Counted from the stretch's first letter, positions 12,310 to 22,347 are shown. The stretch: DNA of 64,000 nt from Vibrio natriegens NBRC 15636 = ATCC 14048 = DSM 759 (GCF_035621455.1 NZ_CP141822.1:1178001-1242000), one strand, 5' to 3'. Numbers and translations are program-made. Notes: a model not told the origin generated them from the letters alone.

Positions 12310-12989
12310 TTGATGCTTTTTTTATTGCTGGTACGGATACTGATGTAGGAAAAACGGTAGCGTCTAAAGCCATTCTGCAAGCGTTAGCGGCAAAAGGGTT
12401 AAATACCATTGGTTATAAGCCAGTGGCAGCAGGAAGCGAAAAGACAGAGCAAGGTTGGCGCAACTCAGATGCGTTGCATTTACAAAAAGCAGCGACACTA
12501 GAAGTGGCTTACGATGATATAAATCCGTACGCACTGGAGCTGCCAACTTCGCCTCATATTGCCGCGAAACATGAAGATGTTGAGATTAAATACGACGTTT
12601 TAAGTGAAAAGCTGGCTCAGCACAAAGCTCAGGCTGACGTGGTATTGGTTGAAGGTGCTGGCGGGTGGCGTGTCCCTGTTTCGGATACAGACAATCTTTC
12701 TACTTGGGTTAAACAAGAGCAGCTTCCAGTTGTTTTGGTTGTTGGTATTAAACTGGGTTGTTTGAGCCACGCATTTTTAACCGCAGAGGCAATTCGAGCC
12801 GATGGTTTGAACCTTGTTGGGTGGGTAGCAAATCGCGTGAACCCGGGAACGGAGCACTATGCGGACATCATCGAGATGCTGGAATCTCGCTTAGGTGCAC
12901 CCAAATTAGGTGAGATCCCTTATGTTCCTAGTGCTAAGCGCAAAGAACTCGGCAAATACATTAACATCGATCCTTTGCTTCAACGCTAA
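12306..12989 (+). CDS. bioD: dethiobiotin synthetase
   Basis: This ATP-dependent synthetase of about 227 residues converts DAPA and CO2 to dethiobiotin. The P-loop GTDTDVGKT is at residues 8-16, with GYKPVAAG and [13 protein letters not shown] following. The ATG at 12306 ([15 protein letters not shown]) overlaps the bioC stop. An in-frame start at 12285 would add seven unrelated residues and is rejected. It is the last gene of the bio operon, followed by a hairpin shared with the convergent small gene. Confidence 0.95.
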   Translation: MIDAFFIAGTDTDVGKTVASKAILQALAAKGLNTIGYKPVAAGSEKTEQGWRNSDALHLQKAATLEVAYDDINPYALELPTSPHIAAKHEDVEIKYDVLSEKLAQHKAQADVVLVEGAGGWRVPVSDTDNLSTWVKQEQLPVVLVVGIKLGCLSHAFLTAEAIRADGLNLVGWVANRVNPGTEHYADIIEMLESRLGAPKLGEIPYVPSAKRKELGKYINIDPLLQR

Positions 12990-13000
12990 CACAGAAAAAC

Positions 13001-13027
13001 GAAAGGGCTGCATTGCGCAGCCCTTTC
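13001..13027. terminator. hairpin between bioD and the 55-residue gene
   Basis: An 11-bp perfect stem (GAAAGGGCTGC / GCAGCCCTTTC) with a 5-base loop lies between convergent genes. On the minus strand it is followed by GTTTTTC, giving the better T tract in that direction. Confidence 0.75.
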
Positions 13028-13058
13028 CATTATTCGAATTCGAAAACCTAATTCAGGT

Positions 13059-13226
13059 TTATTTTTCGTTACCGAGACCCATCAATGCGTGTTGCGTTTC
13101 TGCAATACGATTAGCCATATGATCATCAGTCGAAATACCAAGTTGTTGCTTTGCCTCGTCCTCTGAGATACCTAGGTGACAACGTAGTAAATCGATAGCC
13201 ATTTGATAGTCGTTCGTTTCTACCAT
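13059..13226 (-). CDS. small conserved-looking protein of unknown function (55 aa)
   Basis: The ATG at 13226 is preceded by a good ribosome site (GAGGGAAAA) and encodes about 55 residues (MVETNDYQMAIDLLRCHLG, then SEDEAKQQLGISTDDHMANR). The product is predicted cytoplasmic and helical with no membrane segment. The pattern of a short helix, LGIS, then another helix suggests a small helical bundle, perhaps for protein or nucleic-acid binding, but I do not recognise a family. A longer in-frame start at 13331 lacks a ribosome site and reads as intergenic. It is convergent with bioD and divergent from htpX. Confidence 0.7.
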   Translation of the reverse strand: MVETNDYQMAIDLLRCHLGISEDEAKQQLGISTDDHMANRIAETQHALMGLGNEK

Positions 13227-13539
13227 GATTTTTCCCTCAAGACATGGAATTGGAGCTACTCGGCTTCGGAAAGCCTTTAGAGTTCGCTCTGTTTTTTGTT
13301 CATCTGACCTGAATTTAGCACGCTGAAACAATCGAACAATAAGACCAAAGTCTAAACCTGGTCTAAAATACTGTTTTTAGGCTATAAAAATTTACGATTT
13401 ATTTCAGTTGAGAAAACAAATGTTGCAATTTATTGCTTAACCTTGTTTTTAACAGCGATAGACTATATCTATAACGCAACGGAGCACGAAACCAAATGGG
13501 ATCGGCTTTTACAACAATAAGCTTCCTCGGAGAAAAGTA
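13227..13539. other. intergenic region upstream of htpX
   Basis: About 313 bases hold the divergent promoters of the small gene and htpX. The only internal symmetry noticed is AGACCA at 13342-13347 with TGGTCT at 13359-13364. No heat-shock or CpxR site could be called with confidence. Confidence 0.4.
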
Positions 13540-14409
13540 ATGAAGCGAGTTATGTTATTCCTGGCAACTAACCTAGCCGTTGTGCTAGTTCTTAGTGTTG
13601 TTCTGAATATTGTTTACGCTACAACGGGAATGCAGCCGGGCAGTTTGTCTGGTTTGCTGGTTATGGCTGCGGTCTTTGGTTTTGGTGGTGCACTGATTTC
13701 GTTAATGATGTCAAAAGGCATGGCACTGCGTTCGGTTGGCGGTATGGTTATCGAAAGCCCACGTAACGAAACAGAGCACTGGCTACTGGAGACAGTAGGT
13801 CGTCAGGCTCAGCAAGCGGGGATCGGCATGCCAACGGTGGCAATTTATGATTCACCAGATATTAATGCCTTCGCAACAGGTGCAAAGCGTGATGACTCAT
13901 TGGTTGCAGTTTCTACGGGTCTGCTACATAACATGACTCGCGATGAAGCTGAAGCCGTATTGGCGCACGAGGTAAGTCACATTGCTAATGGTGACATGGT
14001 TACGATGACACTGATGCAAGGTGTTGTGAACACGTTTGTTATCTTCTTGTCACGTTTTATCGCCAACATGGTGGCGTCTAACGATGAGGAAGAAGGTCAA
14101 GGTTCAAACATGATGGTGTACTTTGGTGTCTCTATGGTACTGGAACTGGTGTTTGGTTTCTTAGCAAGCTTCATCACCATGTGGTACAGCCGTCATCGTG
14201 AGTTCCATGCAGACGCTGGTGCCGCTAGTCTGGTCGGCAAAGAAAAAATGATTGCTGCTCTTGAGCGCTTAAAAATGAGCCAAGAGTCGAAGTTAGATGG
14301 CACTATGATGGCATTTGGTATCAACGGTAAGCAGTCTTTGACAGAGCTACTAATGAGCCACCCACCACTAGACAAGCGTATTAACGCTCTGCGCAATCAA
14401 CAGTACTAA
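13540..14409 (+). CDS. htpX: membrane zinc metalloprotease HtpX
   Basis: This 289-residue M48 family protease of the inner membrane helps FtsH degrade misfolded membrane proteins. Two N-terminal membrane segments (about residues 4-24 and 33-55) are followed by the catalytic HEVSH zinc motif (about 143-147), two further hydrophobic stretches (about 157-177 and 190-215) and the third zinc ligand in [11 protein letters not shown]. Length and order match E. coli HtpX. A strong terminator follows, separating it from the next operon. Confidence 0.96.
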   Translation: MKRVMLFLATNLAVVLVLSVVLNIVYATTGMQPGSLSGLLVMAAVFGFGGALISLMMSKGMALRSVGGMVIESPRNETEHWLLETVGRQAQQAGIGMPTVAIYDSPDINAFATGAKRDDSLVAVSTGLLHNMTRDEAEAVLAHEVSHIANGDMVTMTLMQGVVNTFVIFLSRFIANMVASNDEEEGQGSNMMVYFGVSMVLELVFGFLASFITMWYSRHREFHADAGAASLVGKEKMIAALERLKMSQESKLDGTMMAFGINGKQSLTELLMSHPPLDKRINALRNQQY

Positions 14410-14424
14410 TTGAATAATTTTCTG

Positions 14425-14456
14425 AAAAGGCTTGGTTTTTACCAAGCCTTTTTTTC
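14425..14456 (+). terminator. rho-independent terminator of htpX
   Basis: A 12-bp stem (AAAAGGCTTGGT / ACCAAGCCTTTT) with a TTTT loop continues into a T7 run. Confidence 0.92.
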
Positions 14457-14463
14457 GTTTGTC

Positions 14464-14489
14464 TGATCGCTACCTTCCTTGTTCACGTA
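14464..14489 (+). promoter_or_regulatory. possible ECF (RpoE-ChrR type) promoter, tentative
   Basis: TGATCG at 14464-14469 and CGTA at 14486-14489 are separated by 16 bases. This resembles the TGATC / CGTA pattern I associate with ChrR-linked ECF sigma factors, which respond to singlet oxygen in related bacteria. The match is short and could be chance. Confidence 0.25.
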
Positions 14490-14510
14490 TCACACCTAAA
14501 AGAAACAAAG

Positions 14511-14580
14511 TTATACAAAATATTTTTTGTACAACTTTATGTGATTAGTCTATGTTGTACGTATAATATTTTTGTACAAC
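14511..14580 (+). promoter_or_regulatory. cluster of TTGTACAA-type motifs and -10 element (candidate LitR/MerR-type operator)
   Basis: Four related palindromic octamers occur: TTATACAA (14511-14518), TTGTACAA (14527-14534), TTGTAC (14555-14560) and TTGTACAA (14572-14579). They form two pairs with centres 16-17 bases apart. A perfect TATAAT lies at 14562-14567, inside the second pair. B12-dependent LitR photoreceptors of the MerR family are reported to bind TGTACA-type half-sites, and the downstream operon belongs to the class of genes they control. The assignment is inferred. Confidence 0.5.
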
Positions 14581-14612
14581 ATGAACGGTTGAAGGTGCGT
14601 AGGAGCAACGAA

Positions 14613-15032
14613 ATGGAATTACGGTCTGTCGTCGATATTTACCAGCAGCTCAGCAAAGATAACTTACATCTGCTGGATGAAATTTATCACCCTGATGTGG
14701 TGTTTGAAGACGCAGCGCATCGATTAGAGGGCAGAACCGCTCTCTACCAATACTTTCAATCACTGTATACCAACGTAATCCGCTGTGACTTTGTCATTCA
14801 TGAACACCAACAGGTGGATGATACGGGGTTTATTACGTGGACCATGGAATTACTCCATCCAAAGCTACAGGGTGGATCGCCAATTTTGGTAAATGGAGCT
14901 TCTCATCTGAAGTTTGCTGAAGGACAAGTCATTTATCATCGCGACTACTTTGATCTCGGCGAGATGCTTTATGAAAACTTACCCCTACTTGGCGCGGTGG
15001 TAAAAATCGTGAAGCAGAGGTTATCGCAATGA
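14613..15032 (+). CDS. SnoaL-like / NTF2-fold protein
   Basis: A protein of about 139 residues starts at the ATG at 14613, behind an AGGAG ribosome site. It has the pattern of the SnoaL-like NTF2 superfamily: an N-terminal helix (VVDIYQQLSKDNLHLLDEIYHPDVVFEDA), then strands with GRTALYQYFQSLY and a C-terminal RDYFDLGEMLYENLPLLG. Members are small cone-shaped domains that bind hydrophobic ligands or catalyse isomerisation. It is the first gene of an eight-gene operon and overlaps the SDR gene by four bases. An in-frame start at 14541 lies inside the promoter and is rejected. Confidence 0.85.
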   Translation: MELRSVVDIYQQLSKDNLHLLDEIYHPDVVFEDAAHRLEGRTALYQYFQSLYTNVIRCDFVIHEHQQVDDTGFITWTMELLHPKLQGGSPILVNGASHLKFAEGQVIYHRDYFDLGEMLYENLPLLGAVVKIVKQRLSQ

Positions 15033-15754
15033 GCGGCTCGATTTTGATTACTGGGGCGACGTCTGGCATAGGAAAGCAGCTTGCGTTGGATTACGCCAAT
15101 TCTGGCTGGCGTGTCATAGCTTGTGGGCGTAACGAATCCGTACTCAGTGAGCTAAGTGATGTTTCACCGCAGATCGAAACGCTTCGGTTTGACGTGACGA
15201 ATTACGAAGAAACCATGCATGCACTGTCATCACTCAGCTTTGTTCCAGATACCTGGTTTTTCAATGCTGGAGATTGCGAGTACATGGACAATGGCCACGT
15301 TGACGCGAGACTCATGGCGCGAGTGCTGAACGTTAACGTTATTGGGATGGCCAATTGTGTCGAAGCCTGTCAGAGCTATTTTGAAGCGGGGCATAGAGTG
15401 GTGATTGTCGGTTCTATTGCGTCTGAAGTGGCTTTACCGAGAGCAGAGGCGTACGGGGCATCGAAAGCGGCTGTGAGCTACTTTGCCCGCACACTCGCCT
15501 TAGATCTCGCCAAGAAAGGGATAAAGGTTATCACGGTCTTTCCTGGCTTTGTCGAGACGCCGCTTACCGACAAAAACACCTTTGCAATGCCGATGATCAT
15601 TTCCGTCAAGCAAGCCTCTGATTCGATCAGGAAGCAGCTTTCAGCAAATAAAAGTCACATCTATTTCCCTGCGAGGTTTACCAGCATTCTTCGCTTCATT
15701 TCGTTGTTTCCATACCGCTGGCAAGCCCGCTTAATGCGTAAACTCGTGTCGTAA
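15029..15754 (+). CDS. short-chain dehydrogenase/reductase
   Basis: This 241-residue SDR oxidoreductase carries the NAD(P) motif GATSGIGK (TGxxxGxG, residues 8-15), the NAG motif (FFNAGD), a catalytic serine in VIVGSIAS, and the YGASK active-site Tyr/Lys pair (about residues 148-152). A hydrophobic, basic C-terminus (ILRFISLFPYRWQARLMRKL) suggests membrane association. The substrate is unknown. Its position in an operon with a Cfa-like lipid methyltransferase points to acyl-chain or lipid metabolism. Confidence 0.9.
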   Translation: MSGSILITGATSGIGKQLALDYANSGWRVIACGRNESVLSELSDVSPQIETLRFDVTNYEETMHALSSLSFVPDTWFFNAGDCEYMDNGHVDARLMARVLNVNVIGMANCVEACQSYFEAGHRVVIVGSIASEVALPRAEAYGASKAAVSYFARTLALDLAKKGIKVITVFPGFVETPLTDKNTFAMPMIISVKQASDSIRKQLSANKSHIYFPARFTSILRFISLFPYRWQARLMRKLVS

Positions 15755-15767
15755 AAAGGAAGAAAAT

Positions 15768-17060
15768 ATGAAAATTGCAATTATAGGCACAGGGATATCC
15801 GGACTGACGTGCGGTTATTACTTGCATAAAGAACATGACATCACTTTATTTGAAGCGAATGATTACATCGGTGGGCACACAGCAACCGTTGATGTCACTG
15901 TTGATGAAAAAGACTATGCAATTGACACTGGCTTTATCGTTTATAACGACCGTACCTATCCAAATTTTATCAAGATGATGAATGAAATTGGCGTAGAAGG
16001 CATTCCGACTCAAATGAGCTTCAGCGTCCGTAATAACGGAAACGGGTTAGAGTACAATGGTCACACGATTTCTACACTGTTCGCGCAAAAGCGTAATTGG
16101 TTAAATCCAAAGTTTTATCGCTTTATCTACGAGATACTTCGTTTCAACAAGTTAGCGAAAGCCTTCGCCAAGAACGAAAACACCAATTTGCAAACGCTTG
16201 GTGAATTTCTCGATGAACATAAATTTAGTGGGTTCTTCACTGACAATTACATTCTTCCTATGGGCGCGGCCATTTGGTCTTCTACACTTGCGGATATGCG
16301 TGCATTTCCGTTGATGTTTTTCTTACGTTTTTTCTTGAATCATGGATTGCTTGATGTGACGAATCGTCCACAGTGGTATGTGATCAAAGGTGGCTCTCGC
16401 GCTTACATTCCGCCGTTGACTCAAGGGTTTGCACAAAATATCCGTCTCAACAGTCCGGTTGAAAGCGTTACGCGAAGTAAAGATCGTGTGCTTTTGCACG
16501 TAAACGGGACTACGGAGTGGTTCGACGAAGTGATATTTGCATGCCACAGTGATCAGGCAATGAGAATGCTCAGTGAGCTGTCTGACGAGGAGAGAAGTAT
16601 TCTTGGTGATATGGCGTATCAATCCAACGAGGTGGTTCTGCACACTGATACAAGCTTGCTGCCGAAACGCAAAGCAGCCTGGGCTTCCTGGAACTATCTT
16701 TTAGAGGGGAGCGACAGCGAGAAACAACGATTACCGTCACTCACGTACGATATGAACATACTTCAGCATTTAGATTCTCCTCATACTTTTTGCGTAACGT
16801 TGAATAGCACCGAGCAGATCGATGAAAACAAAATTCTTCGTAAGTTCTCTTATGATCATCCCGTTTTTACGACCGAATCTATAGCGGCTCAACAGAGAAG
16901 GAGTGAGATTCAGGGCGTTGCACATACCTGGTTCTGTGGGGCTTATTGGCATAACGGGTTTCATGAAGATGGTGTGCGTAGTGCTTTGGATGTAGTCAAA
17001 GCGATGAAAGAGAAAACGAAAGCACAAGATGTTACTACGCTACAAAGAGGCGCAGCATAA
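15768..17060 (+). CDS. FAD-dependent amine oxidase-like protein
   Basis: This 430-residue flavoprotein has a Rossmann FAD motif at its N-terminus (IIGTGISGLTCGYYL, with ELFEAND-like FEANDYIGGHTAT). It belongs to the NAD(P)-binding/amine-oxidase superfamily usually found beside DUF1365 and Cfa genes. C-terminal WFCGAYWHNGFHEDGVRSA is the second FAD-contacting block. It may act as a desaturase or oxidase on membrane acyl chains, but this is inferred from its neighbours. The start at 15768 has a GGAAG ribosome site, and the stop is one base before the DUF1365 start. Confidence 0.88.
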   Translation: MKIAIIGTGISGLTCGYYLHKEHDITLFEANDYIGGHTATVDVTVDEKDYAIDTGFIVYNDRTYPNFIKMMNEIGVEGIPTQMSFSVRNNGNGLEYNGHTISTLFAQKRNWLNPKFYRFIYEILRFNKLAKAFAKNENTNLQTLGEFLDEHKFSGFFTDNYILPMGAAIWSSTLADMRAFPLMFFLRFFLNHGLLDVTNRPQWYVIKGGSRAYIPPLTQGFAQNIRLNSPVESVTRSKDRVLLHVNGTTEWFDEVIFACHSDQAMRMLSELSDEERSILGDMAYQSNEVVLHTDTSLLPKRKAAWASWNYLLEGSDSEKQRLPSLTYDMNILQHLDSPHTFCVTLNSTEQIDENKILRKFSYDHPVFTTESIAAQQRRSEIQGVAHTWFCGAYWHNGFHEDGVRSALDVVKAMKEKTKAQDVTTLQRGAA

Positions 17061-17061
17061 C

Positions 17062-17871
17062 ATGGCTAGCGGTATGAACAGCCGATTGTTTATTGGCAAT
17101 GTAAGACATCGTCGCTTCACTCCCGTGTCGCACGAATTGAACTATTCGTTATTCATGCCAGCCATTGATGTTGACGAGATTGATGAGCTTGAAAAGAAAG
17201 TGTGGGGATTTGGAACACGCTGGTGGCATTGGGCGCGGTTTAAGCGCAGTGACTATGTCGGTGAGGGCAGCCTTAAAAAGGCAGTACAAGACAAATTAGA
17301 AAGCCTGACAGGCGTGAAATGTGATGGTCGAGTCATTGCGGTTTGCCACTTGCGCTATTTAGGGCTCTATTTTAGTCCGGTTAATTTCTACTATGTTTAT
17401 AACAAGCAGGGTGAATGGAAATATTTGCTGGCTGAAGTAAGCAATACACCGTGGAATGAGCGTCATTATTATGCCGTTTCTGTTGATCAGGATGATGAAC
17501 AATTTGGCTGGAAGCAGGAAAAAGCGTTCCATGTCTCCCCGTTTAACCCGATTGACCAGCAGTACCACTGGAAGATTAAACCACTGACCGACAAGCTCAA
17601 TATTCATTTAGAGTGCCATAAAGATGGTAAGCATTTTGATGCAACCATGGCAATGAAAGCGACAGTATTATCTAGTAAAAGCTTGATGAAGTGTTTGGTC
17701 ATCACACCGATACAAACAGTCAAAGTGGTGTTTGGCATTTACTGGCACGCATTGAAGTTATGGAGAAAAGGTGCGCCTTTTTATTCCCACCCTAAATACT
17801 CCAACGAAAATAACACGCAGCCAGAAAAGAAAAAAAAGGAAAGCAATAACAAGGAGAATTCTGCATGTTGA
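17062..17871 (+). CDS. DUF1365 family protein
   Basis: The product of about 269 residues begins MASGMNSRLFIGNVRHRRFTP, typical of DUF1365, with the family blocks HLRYLGLYFSPVNFYYVY, LAEVSNTPWNERHYY and FHVSPFNPIDQQYHW. The function is unestablished. The family almost always neighbours an FAD amine oxidase-like protein and a Cfa-like methyltransferase, as here. I prefer the ATG at 17062 over 17029, because the latter lies inside the upstream gene. The C-terminus is lysine-rich. It overlaps the cfa gene by seven bases. Confidence 0.9.
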   Translation: MASGMNSRLFIGNVRHRRFTPVSHELNYSLFMPAIDVDEIDELEKKVWGFGTRWWHWARFKRSDYVGEGSLKKAVQDKLESLTGVKCDGRVIAVCHLRYLGLYFSPVNFYYVYNKQGEWKYLLAEVSNTPWNERHYYAVSVDQDDEQFGWKQEKAFHVSPFNPIDQQYHWKIKPLTDKLNIHLECHKDGKHFDATMAMKATVLSSKSLMKCLVITPIQTVKVVFGIYWHALKLWRKGAPFYSHPKYSNENNTQPEKKKKESNNKENSAC

Positions 17872-19121
17872 ATAGTAGTGCAATCACATTGCCGTGCGAA
17901 CTGAGTACCACTCAAAAAGCGGCTCGCAGAGTGATCGTTCAATGTTTGAAAAAAATGGAATTTGGTTGTTTAACCTTAATCGAGAGCTTTAATTCCGGCG
18001 GAGCAGAAAGAAGCGAACGATTTACAGCACCGGCTGGTATGTATCGCGAGGAGCCTGTGTCGGCGACCATCGAGGTGAAACATCCCGGTTTGTACTCACG
18101 TATTTTACGAGGTGGCAGTATCGCTGCAGGTGAGGCTTACATGGATGGCTGGTGGGATAGCCCAGACCTGACGGCATTGATGAAGCTAATGGCGATAAAC
18201 ATGCGCGCATTAGATAAAATCGAAGAGCAGGGTAGTTGGGTAACCAAGCTGTTTTACAAAGTCAGCCATTGGGCTAACCGCAACTCTCAAGAGAACTCTC
18301 GCAAAAATATTCATGCGCACTATGATCTCGGCAATGCGCTGTATGAGTCATTTCTAGACAGTAATATGCTCTATTCATCTGCGCTTTATCGCCAAGGTAG
18401 TGAGTCACTAGAGCAGGCGCAAATCAATAAAATGGATCGTCTTTGCCAACAGATCGATCTAAAAGCATCCGATCATGTTATTGAGATTGGTACCGGTTGG
18501 GGCGCGATGGCGATTTATATGGCTGAGCAGTATGGCTGCCGGGTGACCACCACCACTATTTCAGAAGAACAGCACGCCTACGCCAAGCAACAGATTGAAG
18601 AGAAAGGCTTGTCGGATAAAATCACCTTGCTTAAAGAAGATTATCGCAACCTTGATGGCACTTATGACAAGTTAGTTTCGATAGAGATGATTGAAGCGGT
18701 GGGGAAAGCGTTTTTGCCGTCTTATATTAAGAAGTGTGAGTCACTGCTGAAACCCGGTGGTTTAATGGCTATTCAGGCGATCACTATTGCCGATCAGCGT
18801 TATGACTATTACAGCAATAACGTCGATTTTATTCAAAAGTACATATTTCCAGGTGGATTTTTACCTTCAGTGACTTCTCTGACTCAAGCGGCGACAAAGT
18901 ACAGTGATCTTGTTGTTCGAGACCTGTTCGATATCGGCCTCGATTATGCGAAAACACTCAATGAATGGCATCGCCGGTTTAATCAAGCTGAGGAAGAAGT
19001 TCGCGCGCTAGGTTATGATGACCGATTTATCCGTATGTGGCGTTATTACATGAGTTATTGCGAGGGTGGTTTTTTAGCACGAACCATTAGCACAGTGCAC
19101 ATGACTTTTCAGCGACCTTAA
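17865..19121 (+). CDS. cfa: cyclopropane-fatty-acyl-phospholipid synthase family methyltransferase
   Basis: This 418-residue SAM-dependent methyltransferase acts on unsaturated phospholipid acyl chains. The N-terminal domain contains GGSIAAGEAYMDGWW. The catalytic domain begins near HAHYDLGNALYESFLD (about 145-160), with SAM motif VIEIGTGWGAMA (about 206-217), SIEMIEAVG, and C-terminal WHRRFNQ and MWRYYMSYCEGGF. It is a little longer than E. coli Cfa (382). In this operon type some homologues make methylated or furan fatty acids instead of cyclopropane rings, so the exact product is open. The ribosome site AAGGAG precedes the ATG. Confidence 0.9.
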   Translation: MLNSSAITLPCELSTTQKAARRVIVQCLKKMEFGCLTLIESFNSGGAERSERFTAPAGMYREEPVSATIEVKHPGLYSRILRGGSIAAGEAYMDGWWDSPDLTALMKLMAINMRALDKIEEQGSWVTKLFYKVSHWANRNSQENSRKNIHAHYDLGNALYESFLDSNMLYSSALYRQGSESLEQAQINKMDRLCQQIDLKASDHVIEIGTGWGAMAIYMAEQYGCRVTTTTISEEQHAYAKQQIEEKGLSDKITLLKEDYRNLDGTYDKLVSIEMIEAVGKAFLPSYIKKCESLLKPGGLMAIQAITIADQRYDYYSNNVDFIQKYIFPGGFLPSVTSLTQAATKYSDLVVRDLFDIGLDYAKTLNEWHRRFNQAEEEVRALGYDDRFIRMWRYYMSYCEGGFLARTISTVHMTFQRP

Positions 19122-19127
19122 TTCGTC

Positions 19128-19640
19128 ATGAGAGTATTGATTGCATCAACCTGGTTTCAACTTTGCTGGTTTGCTGCGGTACTAGGTACCTATCAGTGGC
19201 AATGGTTTACCCTTGGTTTTACTTTGGCCACCATTGCCTACTGTGCGGTACGCGATGCGACGTCATTGAAACCCATCGCTGTCATCGTTATTTTCGGGCT
19301 CGCCCTGGATAGTTTTAACCAACAGTTTTCGCTTCTGAGCTTCCTAACGATATGGCTGCCAATATGGTTGATGTGCTTATGGGTAATGTTTGCCTGGTAT
19401 GCCTACCAGCTAAAATCCGTTTTGTATCGTTTTCCTAAAACTTACGTATCAATAATAGGCGGCATTGGGGGAGCAGCGAGTTATTTCGCTGGCTACAAAC
19501 TCCAGGCTGTTGATTTTGGTTACGATGTTACCTTATCGATGATGGTTTTATTCGTGGAATGGTGCGTTGTAACCCAGTTGATACTCAGGGTGTATGGAAA
19601 TGAAAAGCTTACAGGGAAAGTTAACCAAGAATCTAATTAG
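19128..19640 (+). CDS. DUF2878 family membrane protein
   Basis: This 170-residue, very hydrophobic protein has four to five predicted membrane segments (about residues 7-22, 27-42, 50-65, 74-95, 105-123, 133-152) and matches DUF2878, a family that regularly follows the Cfa-like gene in this operon. The function is unknown. It starts six bases after the cfa stop without a clear ribosome site, so translation is probably coupled. Its 3' end overlaps the next gene by 47 bases. Confidence 0.82.
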   Translation: MRVLIASTWFQLCWFAAVLGTYQWQWFTLGFTLATIAYCAVRDATSLKPIAVIVIFGLALDSFNQQFSLLSFLTIWLPIWLMCLWVMFAWYAYQLKSVLYRFPKTYVSIIGGIGGAASYFAGYKLQAVDFGYDVTLSMMVLFVEWCVVTQLILRVYGNEKLTGKVNQESN

Positions 19641-20196
19641 CGTGTTACTCCTTTCTGGGCTGATTCTGCCGGTTCCGCTGTATGCACAGAGTGCGGGTGC
19701 CGATACCGCCCATGTGAATACAGCGCAATGGCGTCAATGGAAAACGGTCGGTGAAGCAAAGCTGACTTGGTTCATCTTTGATATTTACGAGTCACGGTTA
19801 AGAGCTCCGGATGGACGCTATCAGGTGAGTGCGGATGTATCTCCTCATCCAATTGCGCTCGAAATTTATTATAAGCGCGACGTCACCAAGCAACAGTTGT
19901 TAGAAGTAACCGATGAGCAATGGCAAAAGCTGGGAATAGAACAATCCCTTCGTCAGCAATGGCTAACCATTCTTAATATGATGTATCCAACCATTAAAAA
20001 GGGCGACGAGCTTGCCTATGTAACCGATGGTAAAACCGGGCATCTTCTTCATCGTCGTGCTGGAGATGCTTATCCTCAAACGGTTGGCTATGTCAAAGAT
20101 GAAGCATTAAACGATGCTTTTCTCTCCATTTGGTTGTCACCAAAAACCGAGTTTCCGAAACTTCGTAAACAATTGATAGGGCAGGTTACGCAGTGA
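19594..20196 (+). CDS. chalcone-isomerase-like periplasmic protein
   Basis: This 200-residue protein has a signal peptide (about residues 3-32, hydrophobic core LISVLLLSGLILPVPL, cleavage after YAQ or SAG). The mature part fits the chalcone isomerase-like family (PF16036): KTVGEAKLTWFIFDIYESRLRAP, LEIYYKRDVTK, and a late FLSIWLSPKT. Despite the name, bacterial members have no proven isomerase activity and may bind fatty acids. The start may be ATG 19594 or 19600. It overlaps both neighbours, which supports tight operon coupling. Confidence 0.82.
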   Translation: MEMKSLQGKLTKNLISVLLLSGLILPVPLYAQSAGADTAHVNTAQWRQWKTVGEAKLTWFIFDIYESRLRAPDGRYQVSADVSPHPIALEIYYKRDVTKQQLLEVTDEQWQKLGIEQSLRQQWLTILNMMYPTIKKGDELAYVTDGKTGHLLHRRAGDAYPQTVGYVKDEALNDAFLSIWLSPKTEFPKLRKQLIGQVTQ

Positions 20197-20729
20197 AGAT
20201 CTTCAAATTGATCATCGTTTTGGTGGCGAGCGCCGTTACCATGCTTGTGAGCTCCTGCTCGGCAGAGTTAGACAATTACCAGACGACGAAACCCAGCTTT
20301 GACTTGTTTGGCTATTTCGATGGCAATGTAAAAGCGTGGGGAATGGTACAAGACTACTCTGATAAACAAACCAGACGATTCGAAGTAGAAATTGTTGGTA
20401 CGGTACAAGGTAATCAATTAACACTGGTAGAAGACTTCTTGTTTGATGATGGCGAAGTGGACCAGCGAATTTGGGTGATCTCCAGATTAGAGAATAACCG
20501 TTATGAGGGCAAAGCAGACGACATTATTGGCGTGGCAACCGGTCAGGAGCAAGGTAACGCATTACAATGGCAGTATGACTTTGAGTTAAAAATGGATGAC
20601 GACACCATCACTGTCGCTTTTGATGACTGGCTTTATCGTCAAGATGACAGACACGTGTTTAACCTGACTAAAATTAAGAAGTTTGGTGTCGAAGTAGGGA
20701 CCATAACCTTATTTTTTCAAAAGCAATAA
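20193..20729 (+). CDS. DUF3833 family lipoprotein
   Basis: This 178-residue protein has a lipoprotein signal, with lipobox LVSSC giving a lipidated cysteine near residue 22. The mature part has the DUF3833 pattern (FDLFGYFDGNVKAWGMVQDY, then RRFEVEIVGT and LVEDFLFDDGE). The GTG start overlaps the preceding stop by four bases. It is the last gene of the operon and is followed by a bidirectional terminator. The role is unknown; an envelope-facing role alongside a lipid-modifying operon is inferred. Confidence 0.85.
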   Translation: MKIFKLIIVLVASAVTMLVSSCSAELDNYQTTKPSFDLFGYFDGNVKAWGMVQDYSDKQTRRFEVEIVGTVQGNQLTLVEDFLFDDGEVDQRIWVISRLENNRYEGKADDIIGVATGQEQGNALQWQYDFELKMDDDTITVAFDDWLYRQDDRHVFNLTKIKKFGVEVGTITLFFQKQ

Positions 20730-20770
20730 CGTTACGTATCTTTGCCATTATCAAAACCCGTATAAAACAA

Positions 20771-20800
20771 AAAAGGTTGACGCTTTCACGTCAACCTTTT
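20771..20800. terminator. bidirectional terminator between the DUF3833 gene and purB
   Basis: A 12-bp perfect stem (AAAAGGTTGACG / CGTCAACCTTTT) with a 6-base loop lies between convergent transcription units. Its arms end in A and T runs. Confidence 0.9.
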
Positions 20801-20826
20801 CAATGTCTGGCTAATTAAATTAGCGC

Positions 20827-22296
<1,470 letters not shown>

Positions 22297-22307
22297 TTAA
22301 GCTAAAA

Positions 22308-22336
22308 AAACGAGCTCGCGATAAACGCGAGCTTGT
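22308..22336 (-). terminator. terminator of hflD
   Basis: On the minus strand AGCTCGCG / CGCGAGCT form an 8-bp stem with a 5-base loop, followed by CGTTTTTTT. It lies just past the hflD stop. Confidence 0.85.
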
Positions 22337-22347
22337 TATTGTTATTC

